A program made the position numbers and the translations under genes. Below the pieces are notes generated by a model that saw only the letters and a list, made by a program, of their open reading frames with translations, was not told where the DNA came from and searched no databases. 64,000 nucleotides of DNA from Maribacter aquivivus. GTDB taxonomy: Bacteria; Bacteroidota; Bacteroidia; Flavobacteriales; Flavobacteriaceae. Below, in pieces: positions 1-9,341 of this stretch (positions within the stretch are counted from its first letter, which is position 1; the number at the start of each line of letters is the position of its first letter). The stretch spans positions 1,798,001 through 1,862,000 of the forward strand of contig NZ_FQZX01000001.1 of assembly GCF_900142175.1 (NCBI RefSeq), read 5' to 3'.

Positions 1-441
1 TTCAGGTTGATAGTTCAATTCTCGAAATGGTCTTGAACGCTCTGTATTATAAATTTGCCAATAGGCGGTCTGCGAATAGCCCATCCATAAATCCATACGA
101 CCATCGAACATGCCGTGAAAAATTTTGGTTTTTAGACTGATTTGAAATTTTGACTCCACAGCGTTTAAACTACTAGGTTCATCTAAAACTTTATCTGAAT
201 TTTCTGCCTGTGGAAATTCATTGGGGTTGGTAGAAAATTTTGCGGCAGTTATGTATATGGGTTTATACGAAGTAAGAATGAATGTACCGCGTTGGTGGTC
301 ATCATCTAGTTCCCATAATTCGCTTAAGCTTTTACTATTGTTGAAATACCAATTATGGTCATGGTCTTCTTGAGCAACACCGATATAATATGTACCTGTT
401 ATAAAAGCAATTAGTAGAACTATAGTTGTGTTTTTAAGCAT
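1..441 (-). CDS. pldA: Outer-membrane phospholipase A1 (OMPLA/PldA family), N-terminal part, cut by window edge
   Basis: The reverse strand reads from an ATG at 441 to the left edge as one open frame of 147 codons without a stop. It begins with a hydrophobic export signal (about residues 5-24, ending near G-V-A-Q). Further on it carries the barrel signature of OMPLA: Y-S-Q-T-A-Y-W-Q and then R-P-F-R-E-L-N-Y-Q-P-E, which corresponds to the YTQ...W...FRETNYEP stretch just ahead of the catalytic His/Ser of E. coli PldA. The catalytic residues lie beyond the edge. The family hydrolyses phospholipids that appear in the outer leaflet of the outer membrane, usually as a calcium-dependent dimer. The gene is transcribed away from the next one. 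Confidence 0.85.
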   Translation of the reverse strand, partial: MLKNTTIVLLIAFITGTYYIGVAQEDHDHNWYFNNSKSLSELWELDDDHQRGTFILTSYKPIYITAAKFSTNPNEFPQAENSDKVLDEPSSLNAVESKFQISLKTKIFHGMFDGRMDLWMGYSQTAYWQIYNTERSRPFRELNYQPE

Positions 442-529
442 TGATGAATTTTAAGAGTGTCAAAATTATATATTTGAATGCGTATTTGTAAATGAATTCG
501 TATTTTAAATTAACACAATCAAATTGATT

Positions 530-907
530 ATGAAACCAGCAGAGGATTATATTTTCAATCAACCTGAACCGTACAGAGGAATTTTAATGCATTTGCAAAT
601 GATGATTGAAACGACTTTGCCTGAGGTTGAACTGAAATTTAAATGGAATATACCTTGCTTTTATATCGGTAAATCGCCTATTTGTTATTTGAATGCATCG
701 CACAAAAAGCAATTTGTAGATATTGCTTTTTGGAACTCTGCACATCTTACAAAACATTTGAACGTACTAATTTCTGAAAACAGAAAAGTAGTACGTTCAT
801 TGCGTTATAGTACCCTTGAAGATATTGATAACGATATTCTTATTGATGTTTTACAAGATGCTTATTCTGTTCGTAAAAATGGGTTTTATAAGCGAAAAGA
901 CTTATAA
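530..907 (+). CDS. DUF1801 family protein
   Basis: Predicted protein of 125 residues starting at the ATG at 530; a TTG two codons upstream (524) is possible but less likely. The pattern (amphipathic start, P-E-V-E-L-K-F-K-W-N-I-P-C-F-Y-I-G, then I-A-F-W) matches the small DUF1801 domain proteins common in Bacteroidota. They have no signal peptide, are probably cytosolic, and their biochemical role is unknown. It stands alone between the divergent pldA and the convergent kdsA, with only one base between its stop and the kdsA stop. Confidence 0.75.
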   Translation: MKPAEDYIFNQPEPYRGILMHLQMMIETTLPEVELKFKWNIPCFYIGKSPICYLNASHKKQFVDIAFWNSAHLTKHLNVLISENRKVVRSLRYSTLEDIDNDILIDVLQDAYSVRKNGFYKRKDL

Positions 908-908
908 A

Positions 909-1727
909 TTAAAACTGATTAACAACTGCTCTTAACGCCACTAAATCTGTCAATAGTTTTTTCATTAATCCTAAATCTAGCATATTGGCACCGTCGCTTT
1001 TTGCGTTGGCACAATCAAAATGTGTTTCAATAAAGAGTCCGTCAACACCTGCTGCAACACCTGCACGTGCCATTGTGCCTATTAAAGCTGGTCTACCACC
1101 TGTAACACCAGAAGTTTGATTTGGTTGTTGTAACGAATGTGTAACATCTAAAACTACAGGTGCAAATTGTTTCATAGTTGGTACACCTCTAAAATCTACG
1201 ATCATATCTTGGTAGCCGAACATGGTACCACGATCGGTAATAATTGCTTGTTGGTTTCCGGTCTCTGTAACTTTATTAACGGCATGCTTCATACTCTCAG
1301 GACTCATAAATTGTCCTTTCTTGATGTTTACCGTTTTTCCTGTTTGTGCAGCGGCAACAACTAAATCTGTTTGGCGTGCTAAAAATGCAGGTATTTGAAG
1401 TACATCTACATATTCTGCAGCCATGACGGCATCTTGCTCAGTATGTATATCGGTAACCGTTGGTACTTTAAATGTTTCAGAAACTTTTCGAAGAATCTTC
1501 AATGCTTTTTCATCTCCTATACCTGTAAATGAATCTAAACGACTACGATTTGCTTTCTTGAAACTTCCTTTAAATACATAAGGTATTTTAAGCTCATCGG
1601 TTATGGTAATAATATGCTCTGCAATGCGCATTGCCATGTCTTCACCTTCAATGGCGCAGGGTCCAGATAGAAGGAAAAAGTTATTACTGTCGGTATGTTT
1701 TATTTGTGGTATTAGAGATAGGTTCAT
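909..1727 (-). CDS. kdsA: 3-deoxy-8-phosphooctulonate (KDO-8-P) synthase
   Basis: Protein of 272 residues that condenses phosphoenolpyruvate with D-arabinose 5-phosphate to give KDO 8-phosphate, the first committed step of the KDO sugar of lipopolysaccharide; cytosolic. Visible family motifs are L-L-S-G-P-C-A-I-E-G-E, the phosphate-binding F-K-K-A-N-R-S-R, K-K-G-Q-F-M-S-P, and T-H-S-L-Q-Q-P. I chose the ATG at 1727 because it gives the usual length and start (M-N-L-S-L-I-P); a TTG at 1748 would add seven residues. Other KDO/LPS genes are not nearby. Confidence 0.95.
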   Translation of the reverse strand: MNLSLIPQIKHTDSNNFFLLSGPCAIEGEDMAMRIAEHIITITDELKIPYVFKGSFKKANRSRLDSFTGIGDEKALKILRKVSETFKVPTVTDIHTEQDAVMAAEYVDVLQIPAFLARQTDLVVAAAQTGKTVNIKKGQFMSPESMKHAVNKVTETGNQQAIITDRGTMFGYQDMIVDFRGVPTMKQFAPVVLDVTHSLQQPNQTSGVTGGRPALIGTMARAGVAAGVDGLFIETHFDCANAKSDGANMLDLGLMKKLLTDLVALRAVVNQF

Positions 1728-1810
1728 TCGTCGAATATTTTTAATCAAAGATACTATTTTAAGAAGCTTACTGTTCTATTAAGATAAGATTGTCGAAACC
1801 CCAAATCGAA

Positions 1811-2377
1811 ATGAAAATCAAACAGTTTCTAATTATACTATTGCTTGTATTTTTTACTGGCAATGCCCATGCTCAATTTGGTAAAAATTGTGAGCTGAGG
1901 CAGGTAAAGATTAACCTTATTAATCCTGGTATAGAATACGAAATGGCATTGGGCACGAATACAACCCTTGATATAAAAGCGGGAATTCAAGTTGCTTTAG
2001 ATCCTCTGTTGCCAGATGTATATAGAGAATTTGGAGTTTTTCCTGCTATAGCCGGTCAATATCGCTACTATTATAATTTTGGAAAGCGCCAACGTAAAAG
2101 AAAACAGATTTATGGTAATTCTGCTAATTATGTAGCACCTGCTGTAGCGGTCTTTTTTCCTAGTTCGCGAACTATTGCTAATGAAAATGTAGCGGGAGCT
2201 TTTGGCTATGCCGGTTTGGTAACAGGTATACAACGTAGTTATGATTCGGGATTCAACTTTTCGGTAGATGTTGGTGCTGCGTATTATGACGGACAATTTG
2301 AAGGCGGTATTTATCCGGTAGCGAACTTAAGTATAGGCTTTATTATTAGTGAAAAACGATGGTGCGTTGGGCGTTAA
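1811..2377 (+). CDS. Exported barrel-like protein, tandem paralog 1 of 3
   Basis: About 188 residues from the ATG at 1811, with a clear signal peptide ending near H-A-Q. The mature part is rich in alternating aromatic and small residues, as in small outer-membrane beta-barrels. It shares landmarks with the next two genes: an I-N-P-G-I-E-Y-E-M/L-like strand, R-Y-Y-Y-N-F followed by a basic stretch, G-N-S-A-N-Y, and G-I-Q-R then a G-F-N-F strand. Function unknown; the three neighbouring copies on the same strand point to local duplication followed by divergence. Confidence 0.75.
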   Translation: MKIKQFLIILLLVFFTGNAHAQFGKNCELRQVKINLINPGIEYEMALGTNTTLDIKAGIQVALDPLLPDVYREFGVFPAIAGQYRYYYNFGKRQRKRKQIYGNSANYVAPAVAVFFPSSRTIANENVAGAFGYAGLVTGIQRSYDSGFNFSVDVGAAYYDGQFEGGIYPVANLSIGFIISEKRWCVGR

Positions 2378-2466
2378 TTACGTAGGTATTTTCTTAATAT
2401 TTCATTAAATCAAGTGGTTACCTTTTTATAATCATGTAGTTTTAGTTGCAACATCAATCTATCTAC

Positions 2467-3051
2467 ATGAAAAAAATTACACTGATTTTTCTATTCTTAT
2501 CTATAACAACGGCACATTCCCAAATCAGGGATTTTTCTGAAAAAGGCAACGGACTCGTTAATCTAGAGCGACACCAATTTACAATTAACATATTGGGACC
2601 GGGAATTAGATATGAGCTAGGTCTTTTTAAAAACGTAAGTGTATCTACCAGTTTTACACCGGCATTTGCAAGATACCAAGAAGGCTATACTTTAGGTTTT
2701 GCTTGGCATACTAGAATTAGATATTACCATAATTTTCAAGAGCGTTTAGATGTGAATAAGAATGTAATAGGTAACTCTGCAAATTACATTGGTCCTGCGC
2801 GTAGCATTTTCTGGGAGCCTGTACAGTTTACAGATAATATCTCTGACGGAAATAGTGATTATGCCTTTGCATTCTATGGCGGAGTATACGGTGTTCAGCG
2901 AACCAACAGAAAAGGTTTTAATGTAAATGCAGAAGTGGGTTATGGCTATTTTGATTCAAAAACTTTAGATAGTGGTCATGGCTTTTTGCTTAATGTTACC
3001 TTTGGGTGGGTAGCCACAAAAAGAAAATCTACAAAACCCACTTTTGATTAA
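2467..3051 (+). CDS. Exported barrel-like protein, tandem paralog 2 of 3
   Basis: About 194 residues, starting at the ATG at 2467 that precedes a lysine pair and hydrophobic signal (M-K-K-I-T-L-I-F), cleaved near H-S-Q. It repeats the landmarks of its neighbours: G-P-G-I-R-Y-E-L-G-L, R-Y-Y-H-N-F-Q-E-R-L, G-N-S-A-N-Y-I-G-P and G-V-Q-R-T-N-R-K-G-F. Probably a small outer-membrane beta-barrel; substrate or partner unknown. It follows paralog 1 after 89 bases, so it may be separately transcribed or read through. Confidence 0.75.
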   Translation: MKKITLIFLFLSITTAHSQIRDFSEKGNGLVNLERHQFTINILGPGIRYELGLFKNVSVSTSFTPAFARYQEGYTLGFAWHTRIRYYHNFQERLDVNKNVIGNSANYIGPARSIFWEPVQFTDNISDGNSDYAFAFYGGVYGVQRTNRKGFNVNAEVGYGYFDSKTLDSGHGFLLNVTFGWVATKRKSTKPTFD

Positions 3052-3103
3052 TATGGTCTGATATTTGATATACATCCCCAATAAAATCAAACCAAATTAT
3101 ATC

Positions 3104-3649
3104 ATGAAAAAAATCACCTTTCTATCCGTTATTCTTTTGTCCGCTTTTTATGTGAATGCACAGTCTGATCAATTAGTAGAAGACGGACTCTTTAAAGTTA
3201 ATGCGTTGTTACCTGGAGTTTCATATGAAATAGGAGTAGGGGAAAGAACAACAATAAATGCAGAAGCTATTATAGGTTTTGCCCTTCGTGGGGCTTCAAA
3301 TGTAGAAACAGAGTTCGGACTATATCCTGGTTTTGCGGCTGACTTTAGATATTATAATAACTTCGACAGAAGATTAAAAAAAGGAAAAAACATTTCTGGC
3401 AACACTGGTAATTACTTCAGTTTTTTAAATCAGTTTCAATTCGGCACACCTATTATTGGTGATTTAGAATACGCATCAGACTACTATTATAACGCTGCAT
3501 TAGTGTATGGTTTACAGCGTACTTACAAGAAAGGATTCTACTTTAGCCTGGCTTTCGGACCAGGTGTTTTTGTGAATGAATTTAATACAGATGCGGGTAT
3601 TTTAATTGATGCTAGACTTGGTTGGGTTATTGGTGGTAGAAAAAAGTAG
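3104..3649 (+). CDS. Exported barrel-like protein, tandem paralog 3 of 3
   Basis: About 181 residues from the ATG at 3104 (M-K-K-I-T-F-L signal, cleavage near N-A-Q). It carries the same landmarks as paralogs 1 and 2: L-P-G-V-S-Y-E-I-G-V, R-Y-Y-N-N-F-D-R-R-L, G-N-T-G-N-Y and G-L-Q-R-T-Y-K-K-G-F. It ends, like the others, in a strand with a G-W-V motif and a basic tail. Likely outer-membrane; the function is not recognisable. Fifty-odd bases separate it from paralog 2. Confidence 0.75.
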   Translation: MKKITFLSVILLSAFYVNAQSDQLVEDGLFKVNALLPGVSYEIGVGERTTINAEAIIGFALRGASNVETEFGLYPGFAADFRYYNNFDRRLKKGKNISGNTGNYFSFLNQFQFGTPIIGDLEYASDYYYNAALVYGLQRTYKKGFYFSLAFGPGVFVNEFNTDAGILIDARLGWVIGGRKK

Positions 3650-3727
3650 GATTCGTATTGTGGAACTCTCTCAAAATCAATAAGATAAAAATAACATAAG
3701 TTTAAGTGTGGCTATTGTTATTTAAAG

Positions 3728-3735
3728 TATCTTTG
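3728..3735 (+). promoter_or_regulatory. Bacteroidota-type -7 box upstream of typA
   Basis: TATCTTTG is an exact match to the TAnnTTTG -7 consensus of Bacteroidetes sigma factor promoters and lies 22 bases before the typA start. I do not see a convincing TTTG -33 element at the expected distance. Confidence 0.45.
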
Positions 3736-3756
3736 CACGCTTAAATAAGACCTTTT

Positions 3757-5559
3757 ATGTCCACTACTACAAAAAATATTGCGATCATTGCGCACGTTGA
3801 CCACGGTAAAACAACCTTGGTAGACAAAATAATGTACCACTGTAGCTTGTTTCGTGAAAACGAGAATACAGGTGATTTAATTTTGGATAATAACGATTTA
3901 GAAAGAGAACGTGGTATTACCATTACTTCTAAAAACGTTTCCGTTATATATAAGGATACTAAAATAAATATTATTGATACTCCTGGTCACGCCGATTTCG
4001 GTGGTGAAGTTGAGCGTGTATTGAATATGGCAGATGGTGTTTTGTTATTGGTAGATGCCTTTGAAGGTCCTATGCCACAAACACGTTTTGTACTTCAAAA
4101 AGCGATTGACCTTGGTTTAAAGCCTTGTTTGGTGATCAATAAAGTTGACAAAGAAAACTGTACTCCAGAAGAAGTACATGAAAAAGTTTTCGATCTTATG
4201 TTTGAACTAGGTGCTGAAGAATGGCAGTTAGACTTCCCTACAGTTTACGGTTCTGCAAAGAACAACTGGATGAGTGAAGATTGGAAAAACGAAACAACGA
4301 ATATTGAGCCATTGTTAGATATGGTTATTGAGCATATTCCTGTTTTTGAACCAAAAGAAGGTAACACTCAAATGTTGATTACTTCTTTAGATTTCTCTTC
4401 ATTTACTGGTAGAATTGCTATTGGTAGATTACAAAGAGGAACATTAAAAGAAGGACAACAAATATCTTTGGTTAAAAGAGACGGTTCTATTGTAAAATCT
4501 AAAATCAAAGAACTTTACGTATTTGAAGGTCTTGGTCGTAAGAAAGTACAAGAAGTTATAACTGGTGACATTTGTGCATTAGTTGGTGTTGAAGGTTTTG
4601 AAATTGGTGATACTGTTGCCGATTTAGAAAACCCTGAAGCATTAAAAACTATTACAATTGATGAGCCAACAATGAGTATGTTGTTTACGATTAACGATAG
4701 CCCATTCTTTGGTCAAGATGGTAAATTCGTTACTTCTAGACATATTAAAGATCGTTTGGCTAGGGAGTTGGAGAAAAACCTTGCCCTACGTGTAAATGAT
4801 ACTGATAGTGCTGATAAGTTTTTAGTATTCGGTCGTGGTGTATTGCACCTTTCTGTATTAATAGAAACTATGCGTCGTGAAGGTTATGAATTACAAATTG
4901 GACAACCACAAGTAATTATAAAAGAAATAGACGGTGTTAAATGTGAGCCTATTGAGCATTTAACTATTGATTTACCTGAAGAAGTTTCTGGTAGAGCTGT
5001 AGAAATGGTATCTATACGTAAAGGTGAGATGACTAGTATGGAAGCTAAAGGTAACCGTATGTTGTGTGAATTTCAAATTCCATCACGTGGTATCATCGGT
5101 CTTCGTAACCAATTATTAACTGCTACTGCTGGTGAGGCTATTATGGCACACCGTTTCTTAGAGTATCAACCAATGAAAGGTGATATTCCTCAAAGACAAA
5201 ATGGTTCTTTAGTTTCTATGGAAAGAGGAAAAGCAATTCCTTATTCTATCGATAAATTACAGGATCGTGGTAAGTTTTTCGTTGATCCGGGTGAAGATAT
5301 TTACGAAGGTCAAGTTATCGGTGAAAACTCTCGTGGAGATGATATGACCGTGAATATTACAAAAACTAAAAAGATGTCTAACGTTCGTTCTTCTGGTGCA
5401 GATGATAAAGCTAAAATTGTTCCGGCAATTAAGTTTTCTCTTGAAGAAGCATTAGAGTACATTCAAAAAGATGAGTATGTTGAGGTTACACCTAAGCATT
5501 TACGTTTACGTAAAATCTATTTGACAGAAAATGAGCGTAAGAGAAATAAAATAGCATAA
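3757..5559 (+). CDS. typA: Ribosome-associated GTPase TypA/BipA
   Basis: A full-length (600 residues) translation-factor-family GTPase. It has G1 A-H-V-D-H-G-K-T (residues 12-19), switch [10 protein letters not shown] (about 74-81), and N-K-V-D (128-131), followed by the domain II barrel, two EF-G-like alpha/beta domains and the BipA-specific C-terminal domain ending in a basic tail. The family binds the ribosome and assists 50S subunit assembly, especially at low temperature or under stress. Single gene with its own -7 box and two terminators downstream. Confidence 0.97.
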   Translation: MSTTTKNIAIIAHVDHGKTTLVDKIMYHCSLFRENENTGDLILDNNDLERERGITITSKNVSVIYKDTKINIIDTPGHADFGGEVERVLNMADGVLLLVDAFEGPMPQTRFVLQKAIDLGLKPCLVINKVDKENCTPEEVHEKVFDLMFELGAEEWQLDFPTVYGSAKNNWMSEDWKNETTNIEPLLDMVIEHIPVFEPKEGNTQMLITSLDFSSFTGRIAIGRLQRGTLKEGQQISLVKRDGSIVKSKIKELYVFEGLGRKKVQEVITGDICALVGVEGFEIGDTVADLENPEALKTITIDEPTMSMLFTINDSPFFGQDGKFVTSRHIKDRLARELEKNLALRVNDTDSADKFLVFGRGVLHLSVLIETMRREGYELQIGQPQVIIKEIDGVKCEPIEHLTIDLPEEVSGRAVEMVSIRKGEMTSMEAKGNRMLCEFQIPSRGIIGLRNQLLTATAGEAIMAHRFLEYQPMKGDIPQRQNGSLVSMERGKAIPYSIDKLQDRGKFFVDPGEDIYEGQVIGENSRGDDMTVNITKTKKMSNVRSSGADDKAKIVPAIKFSLEEALEYIQKDEYVEVTPKHLRLRKIYLTENERKRNKIA

Positions 5560-5562
5560 GTA

Positions 5563-5594
5563 AAAAAGCTCCTTTTTTAAGGAGCTTTTTTTTT
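5563..5594 (+). terminator. Intrinsic terminator of typA
   Basis: AAAAAGCTCC and GGAGCTTTTT form a perfect 10-12 bp stem with a short T/A loop, and a run of T follows immediately after the typA stop. Confidence 0.9.
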
Positions 5595-5607
5595 CTTTTA
5601 AATATAG

Positions 5608-5634
5608 AAACCACCCAATAGGGTGGTTTTTTTA
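5608..5634 (+). terminator. Second hairpin downstream of typA
   Basis: AAACCACCC and GGGTGGTTT pair around a short AATA loop and are followed by T residues. It probably backs up the first terminator. Confidence 0.7.
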
Positions 5635-5853
5635 GTTTTAATAATTATTTGGAAGTTGTTGATGAAGTGTGTTTTGTGATTACCACGCTGATATAATGTT
5701 AATTAGTGTCTGTGTGTTCAGAAAAACGCAAAATTATAGGTTAGATTTTCCTACATTCTTAATAATACATTCATCCTGCATTTTTCTTCGTTTATGCATA
5801 GAATTTTGGCTAATTTAAAGTGGAATTTAATCACAACTTAAACTAACATTATT

Positions 5854-6642
5854 ATGCAACTAAAAGGGAAAAATGTACTCATTACTGGGGGTACACGGGG
5901 TATTGGAAAATGCATGGTTCAATACCTAATTAAAGATGGGGTAACCAATATTGCTGTAATTGCACGCGACAAGAAAAATCTTAAAGATTTATCATTAGAA
6001 TATCCTGAGGTAAGTTTTATAAGAATTGCGGGTGATATTGCTAATATTCAAGTTTTACGTGATGCTGCTGCACGTATAGAAGATAAATGGGGGCATTTAG
6101 ATATATTGATAAACAATGCCGGTATCGTCGCTGCTGGTCCTTTAGAAGATATACAAGATGAAGACTTATATGATCAAGTTGCGGTAAACTTAACGGCGGT
6201 AATGTTATTGACAAAATACTGTATTCCACTTTTAAGGTTTTCTGAGGATGCATATATTTTAAATATTTCATCGGGATTGGGATTGATCGGAATGCCATTT
6301 TATGCAGTTTATGGTAGTACCAAAGCTGCTATTCGTCAGTTTTCAGATTCTATGCGTAGAGAATTGGCACCTTTTAAAGTTTGGGTAACCTGTGCTTTCC
6401 CCACTGCTACAGATACCCAAATGATGCAAAAATTTAAGGGTAGAAAAATGGATGCACCAGAGTATGTTGCTGAGCGATCCTTAGAAGGATTATTTAATAA
6501 AGAGATTCAAGTTATTTTTGGAGGTGAAGAACGACTTAAAGAAAATACTCTAAATTTTGAAGCACCAGCAGAATTAGATAAGGTGGTTGCAGAGAATTAT
6601 GAGGAACGTAAAATAGCCAGTTTAGATCATAAAGCCGTCTGA
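5854..6642 (+). CDS. Short-chain dehydrogenase/reductase
   Basis: Protein of 262 residues with the classical SDR layout: the dinucleotide motif T-G-G-T-R-G-I-G (11-18), N-N-A-G (87-90), catalytic Ser in I-S-S-G (about 139-140) and Y-G-S-T-K (Tyr153, Lys157). It should be a cytosolic NAD(P)-dependent oxidoreductase; the substrate cannot be told from sequence. The acidic residue expected to select NAD over NADP is not obvious. It is followed 35 bases later by a lipoprotein gene on the same strand and may share its transcript. Confidence 0.9.
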   Translation: MQLKGKNVLITGGTRGIGKCMVQYLIKDGVTNIAVIARDKKNLKDLSLEYPEVSFIRIAGDIANIQVLRDAAARIEDKWGHLDILINNAGIVAAGPLEDIQDEDLYDQVAVNLTAVMLLTKYCIPLLRFSEDAYILNISSGLGLIGMPFYAVYGSTKAAIRQFSDSMRRELAPFKVWVTCAFPTATDTQMMQKFKGRKMDAPEYVAERSLEGLFNKEIQVIFGGEERLKENTLNFEAPAELDKVVAENYEERKIASLDHKAV

Positions 6643-6677
6643 TCATAACTGTATACTAAACTAAACGGCACACAACT

Positions 6678-7577
6678 ATGAAATTACTTTACAAATTTTC
6701 ACTTTTATCATTATTTGCAGTTTTTATATCCTGTAAAGAAACTCCTAAAAAAACAACCGAAACCGCTAAAGAAGTGGTTGCTGAAAATGATGTTATTGCT
6801 TACCCAGATTCTTGGGTTACATCAAGAGTTGCAAAAACAAAAGAAAGACTAAATGGCACTGAAGCTGGAAAAGTTATTTGGAATGCTATGGAAGCTCATG
6901 GCGGTTTAGATACTTGGTATGCAAACGGACCAATTACCTTTCGTTTTAATTATCAACCTTTAGATGGTAAAACGCCTAGAGATAGTTACCAAACGGTAGA
7001 TACGTGGAGCAACAGATCTGTACATACAAGTGCGACAGATAGCTCAGCCAAATTTGGTTGGACAGGTGAGCAAGCTTGGGTAAAGGCTAAAGACAGTACT
7101 TCATTTGCTTATGATACTAAGTTCTGGGCACTAACACCGTTATGGTTTGTTGGTCATCCGTTTGTTTTGAGTGGGGAAGGGGTTAATCTAGAGTTGTTAG
7201 ATGCAGAGAAATTTAAAGATCAAGATTATAATGTGATCAAAGTAACTTTTGATGCAGAGACTGGTGATGCACCAGATGATTACTACATTTTATATGTAAA
7301 TAAAGAGACAAATAAAATAGCGGTTATGAGATATATCGTTTCATACCCTGAGTACTTTAAAGATGGTGGTCATGCACCAGAAAAGTTTACTGAATTTGTA
7401 GGTGAGCAAACGGTAGATGGTATTACCATGCCAGGCGGATTTAAAACATACTGGACAGTAAAAGATAATCAACCTGGTGACTATATCACTAAAATTGATT
7501 TTACAGATGTGTCTTTTGAGAAAGAATTACCAAAGAACTTTTTTGATGCTCCAGAGGGCGCGAAAATTTTAGAATAA
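6678..7577 (+). CDS. Lipoprotein, DUF6503-like
   Basis: Protein of 299 residues with a lipoprotein signal peptide (lipobox F-I-S-C near residue 19), a lysine/threonine-rich linker, and a mature domain rich in W and aromatic strands (W-V-T-S-R, A-H-G-G-L-D-T-W, F-V-G-H-P-F-V-L). The H-G-G-L-x-x-W pattern resembles the DUF6503 family of Bacteroidota lipoproteins, possibly a LolA/LppX-like cavity fold; this is a family guess from memory. It is probably anchored in the periplasmic face of a membrane. Its role is unknown; it lies directly behind the SDR gene and ahead of a bidirectional terminator. Confidence 0.7.
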   Translation: MKLLYKFSLLSLFAVFISCKETPKKTTETAKEVVAENDVIAYPDSWVTSRVAKTKERLNGTEAGKVIWNAMEAHGGLDTWYANGPITFRFNYQPLDGKTPRDSYQTVDTWSNRSVHTSATDSSAKFGWTGEQAWVKAKDSTSFAYDTKFWALTPLWFVGHPFVLSGEGVNLELLDAEKFKDQDYNVIKVTFDAETGDAPDDYYILYVNKETNKIAVMRYIVSYPEYFKDGGHAPEKFTEFVGEQTVDGITMPGGFKTYWTVKDNQPGDYITKIDFTDVSFEKELPKNFFDAPEGAKILE

Positions 7578-7611
7578 TACCTTATCAAGTTTTAAGGTAT
7601 ATCTATACTAT

Positions 7612-7660
7612 AAAAAAAGCGTGTATCTAAAAGTTCTTTTAGATACACGCTTTATGATTT
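7612..7660. terminator. Bidirectional terminator between convergent genes
   Basis: A long perfect stem (GCGTGTATCTAAAAG with CTTTTAGATACACGC) with A residues on the left and T residues on the right. It serves the gene ending at 7577 and, in reverse, the one ending at 7677. Confidence 0.9.
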
Positions 7661-7676
7661 GATCAAGGTTTAAACT

Positions 7677-9227
7677 CTATTCCGCAGCGCAAGCATCATA
7701 CGCTTGGCTATAAGCTAAAAGACCTTCTTTAGTGTTTTTGTATTCGTTAGCCATAATTTTTCCTTTTACCACTTCACATTCAGTACTTAAGGCTGCTAAT
7801 TTTTTATTAAAACCAAAAACAAAATCTTTGCTCATTGTTGATATACCGTCTTCAGTATTGGTATACTTTAAAACATATTCTTTGCCCATATGTTCGTACA
7901 ATGATATATTGCTTCCCTGGTAAATAGCTTTTGCAAATTTTGGGCTGTTAGATTTGTCACTAGCAACTGATGAAGTAAAAGTGGCAACTTCATAAATATC
8001 ACCTGTAGTTAATACTATTTGTTTGCTGTCTATAGCAGCAACTTCCTTTGCTTTATTGTTTTCGTCTAGCACTTGTATTGCTGCGCTCGCTTTTGTTAAT
8101 TCGTCAATAGCAACTGTTGTTTGTAAAGTATCGTTAGCAGCTGTTATTAAAAACGCAACTGCCTTTTCTGATTCTTCGGCCGGATCTTCTGCATATACAA
8201 TTGCTACATCTGGCTCATTAGATAGGTCTTCTGTTATAACTTCAAAATGCCTTGTTGAGATTTCGTTTATGGTGAAATCATTAATTAAATCTTCGGCACT
8301 TCTATTTAGTCGTTTCCCGTCTTTTTTATCGTACTCGTTTGCCGTAAGTAAATCGGCATATTCCTTAACTTTTTCTGGTAAATCTAAGTTCAAATATATT
8401 TTTGCAATATTGTAGTAACTCGCATAACGCACTTTTTTATGCTGCTTGTCATCTTCATTATATCTTGTTACAACGTCATTGAAATAATCGATCCATGGTT
8501 GCGCCTCTACTAAAAGATCATCTACTGGTTGATCATGCTGCATTTTTGAAAATATTGCCTTTAAAGCTGCAGATGCTTCTTGGTGATTGGCAAATTCTGG
8601 GTGCTTCTTGGTAGCGATTATCCAAAAATGTTGTGATTGACTAGTAGTAACTGGAACGTATCCATATTTATAGTTGATTTTACTATTTGTTTGGCTAATC
8701 ATGCTATTGCGATGCTTAGTACGATATTTGTCTCGTATACTATAGCGATTGTTGTTGTAATACGAACTTGCTTTAGAATAGGTCTTGAATCCTTTGCTTG
8801 AGTAACTGTCATCTTCGGAAAAGGTAAGAGAAGAATTTTCACCAGAATCGGCATTACTAATTGAAACCGTTGCTGAAGATGAATAACTACAAAGTACATC
8901 ATACGTATAGGTCGTTTTAATTACGTTTCCTTCTTTGTCTTTTTCTTCGTGAGTTCTTTTTTTGATATCTACATCACCTATTTCGGTACCGTGAAATGTA
9001 AATCTAAAATCAAGGGTTCCGTTTTGTGCTACTCTAGAAAATCCTTCTAAAAAAATATTACGACTACTTGAGGTAAAGGTTCTTTTTGAGTCATCTAGAA
9101 TTGGTATTGTTGGTAAATCAACATAAGAGACTTGAAAGTATTCTCTATCTAAATTTGCCCTTTGACTTAAAAGTTTTGTGGCAGTAAGGCAACTGATAAT
9201 TACTAATAAACTGAGTACTTTTTTCAT
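7677..9227 (-). CDS. Exported protein of unknown function
   Basis: 516 residues with a signal peptide (M-K-K-V-L-S..., cleavage near L-S-Q). The first half is rich in Ser/Tyr and predicted strands; the middle (about residues 215-320) looks helical and TPR-like, with regularly spaced A, L and Y and repeated K-V/I-Y-L. The C-terminal half is again beta-rich, with a Cys close to the end. I recognise no catalytic motif and no named family. It is monocistronic, with the bidirectional terminator downstream. It may be a periplasmic or surface protein. Confidence 0.65.
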   Translation of the reverse strand: MKKVLSLLVIISCLTATKLLSQRANLDREYFQVSYVDLPTIPILDDSKRTFTSSSRNIFLEGFSRVAQNGTLDFRFTFHGTEIGDVDIKKRTHEEKDKEGNVIKTTYTYDVLCSYSSSATVSISNADSGENSSLTFSEDDSYSSKGFKTYSKASSYYNNNRYSIRDKYRTKHRNSMISQTNSKINYKYGYVPVTTSQSQHFWIIATKKHPEFANHQEASAALKAIFSKMQHDQPVDDLLVEAQPWIDYFNDVVTRYNEDDKQHKKVRYASYYNIAKIYLNLDLPEKVKEYADLLTANEYDKKDGKRLNRSAEDLINDFTINEISTRHFEVITEDLSNEPDVAIVYAEDPAEESEKAVAFLITAANDTLQTTVAIDELTKASAAIQVLDENNKAKEVAAIDSKQIVLTTGDIYEVATFTSSVASDKSNSPKFAKAIYQGSNISLYEHMGKEYVLKYTNTEDGISTMSKDFVFGFNKKLAALSTECEVVKGKIMANEYKNTKEGLLAYSQAYDACAAE

Positions 9228-9341
9228 TGTGGTTATTTTGGTTGGTTATATAAAATATTAAGCGTGAGATATTACACTTTGTTTTAAAGTGTTATAAATA
9301 CGTTGAATACATATTGATAATGTATTGTAATTGAATAAAGA

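Noticed and set aside
8023..8415. Plus-strand open frame inside the exported protein gene at 7677-9227
   Set aside because: Antisense shadow; Ser/Ala-rich low-complexity translation with no start or terminator of its own.
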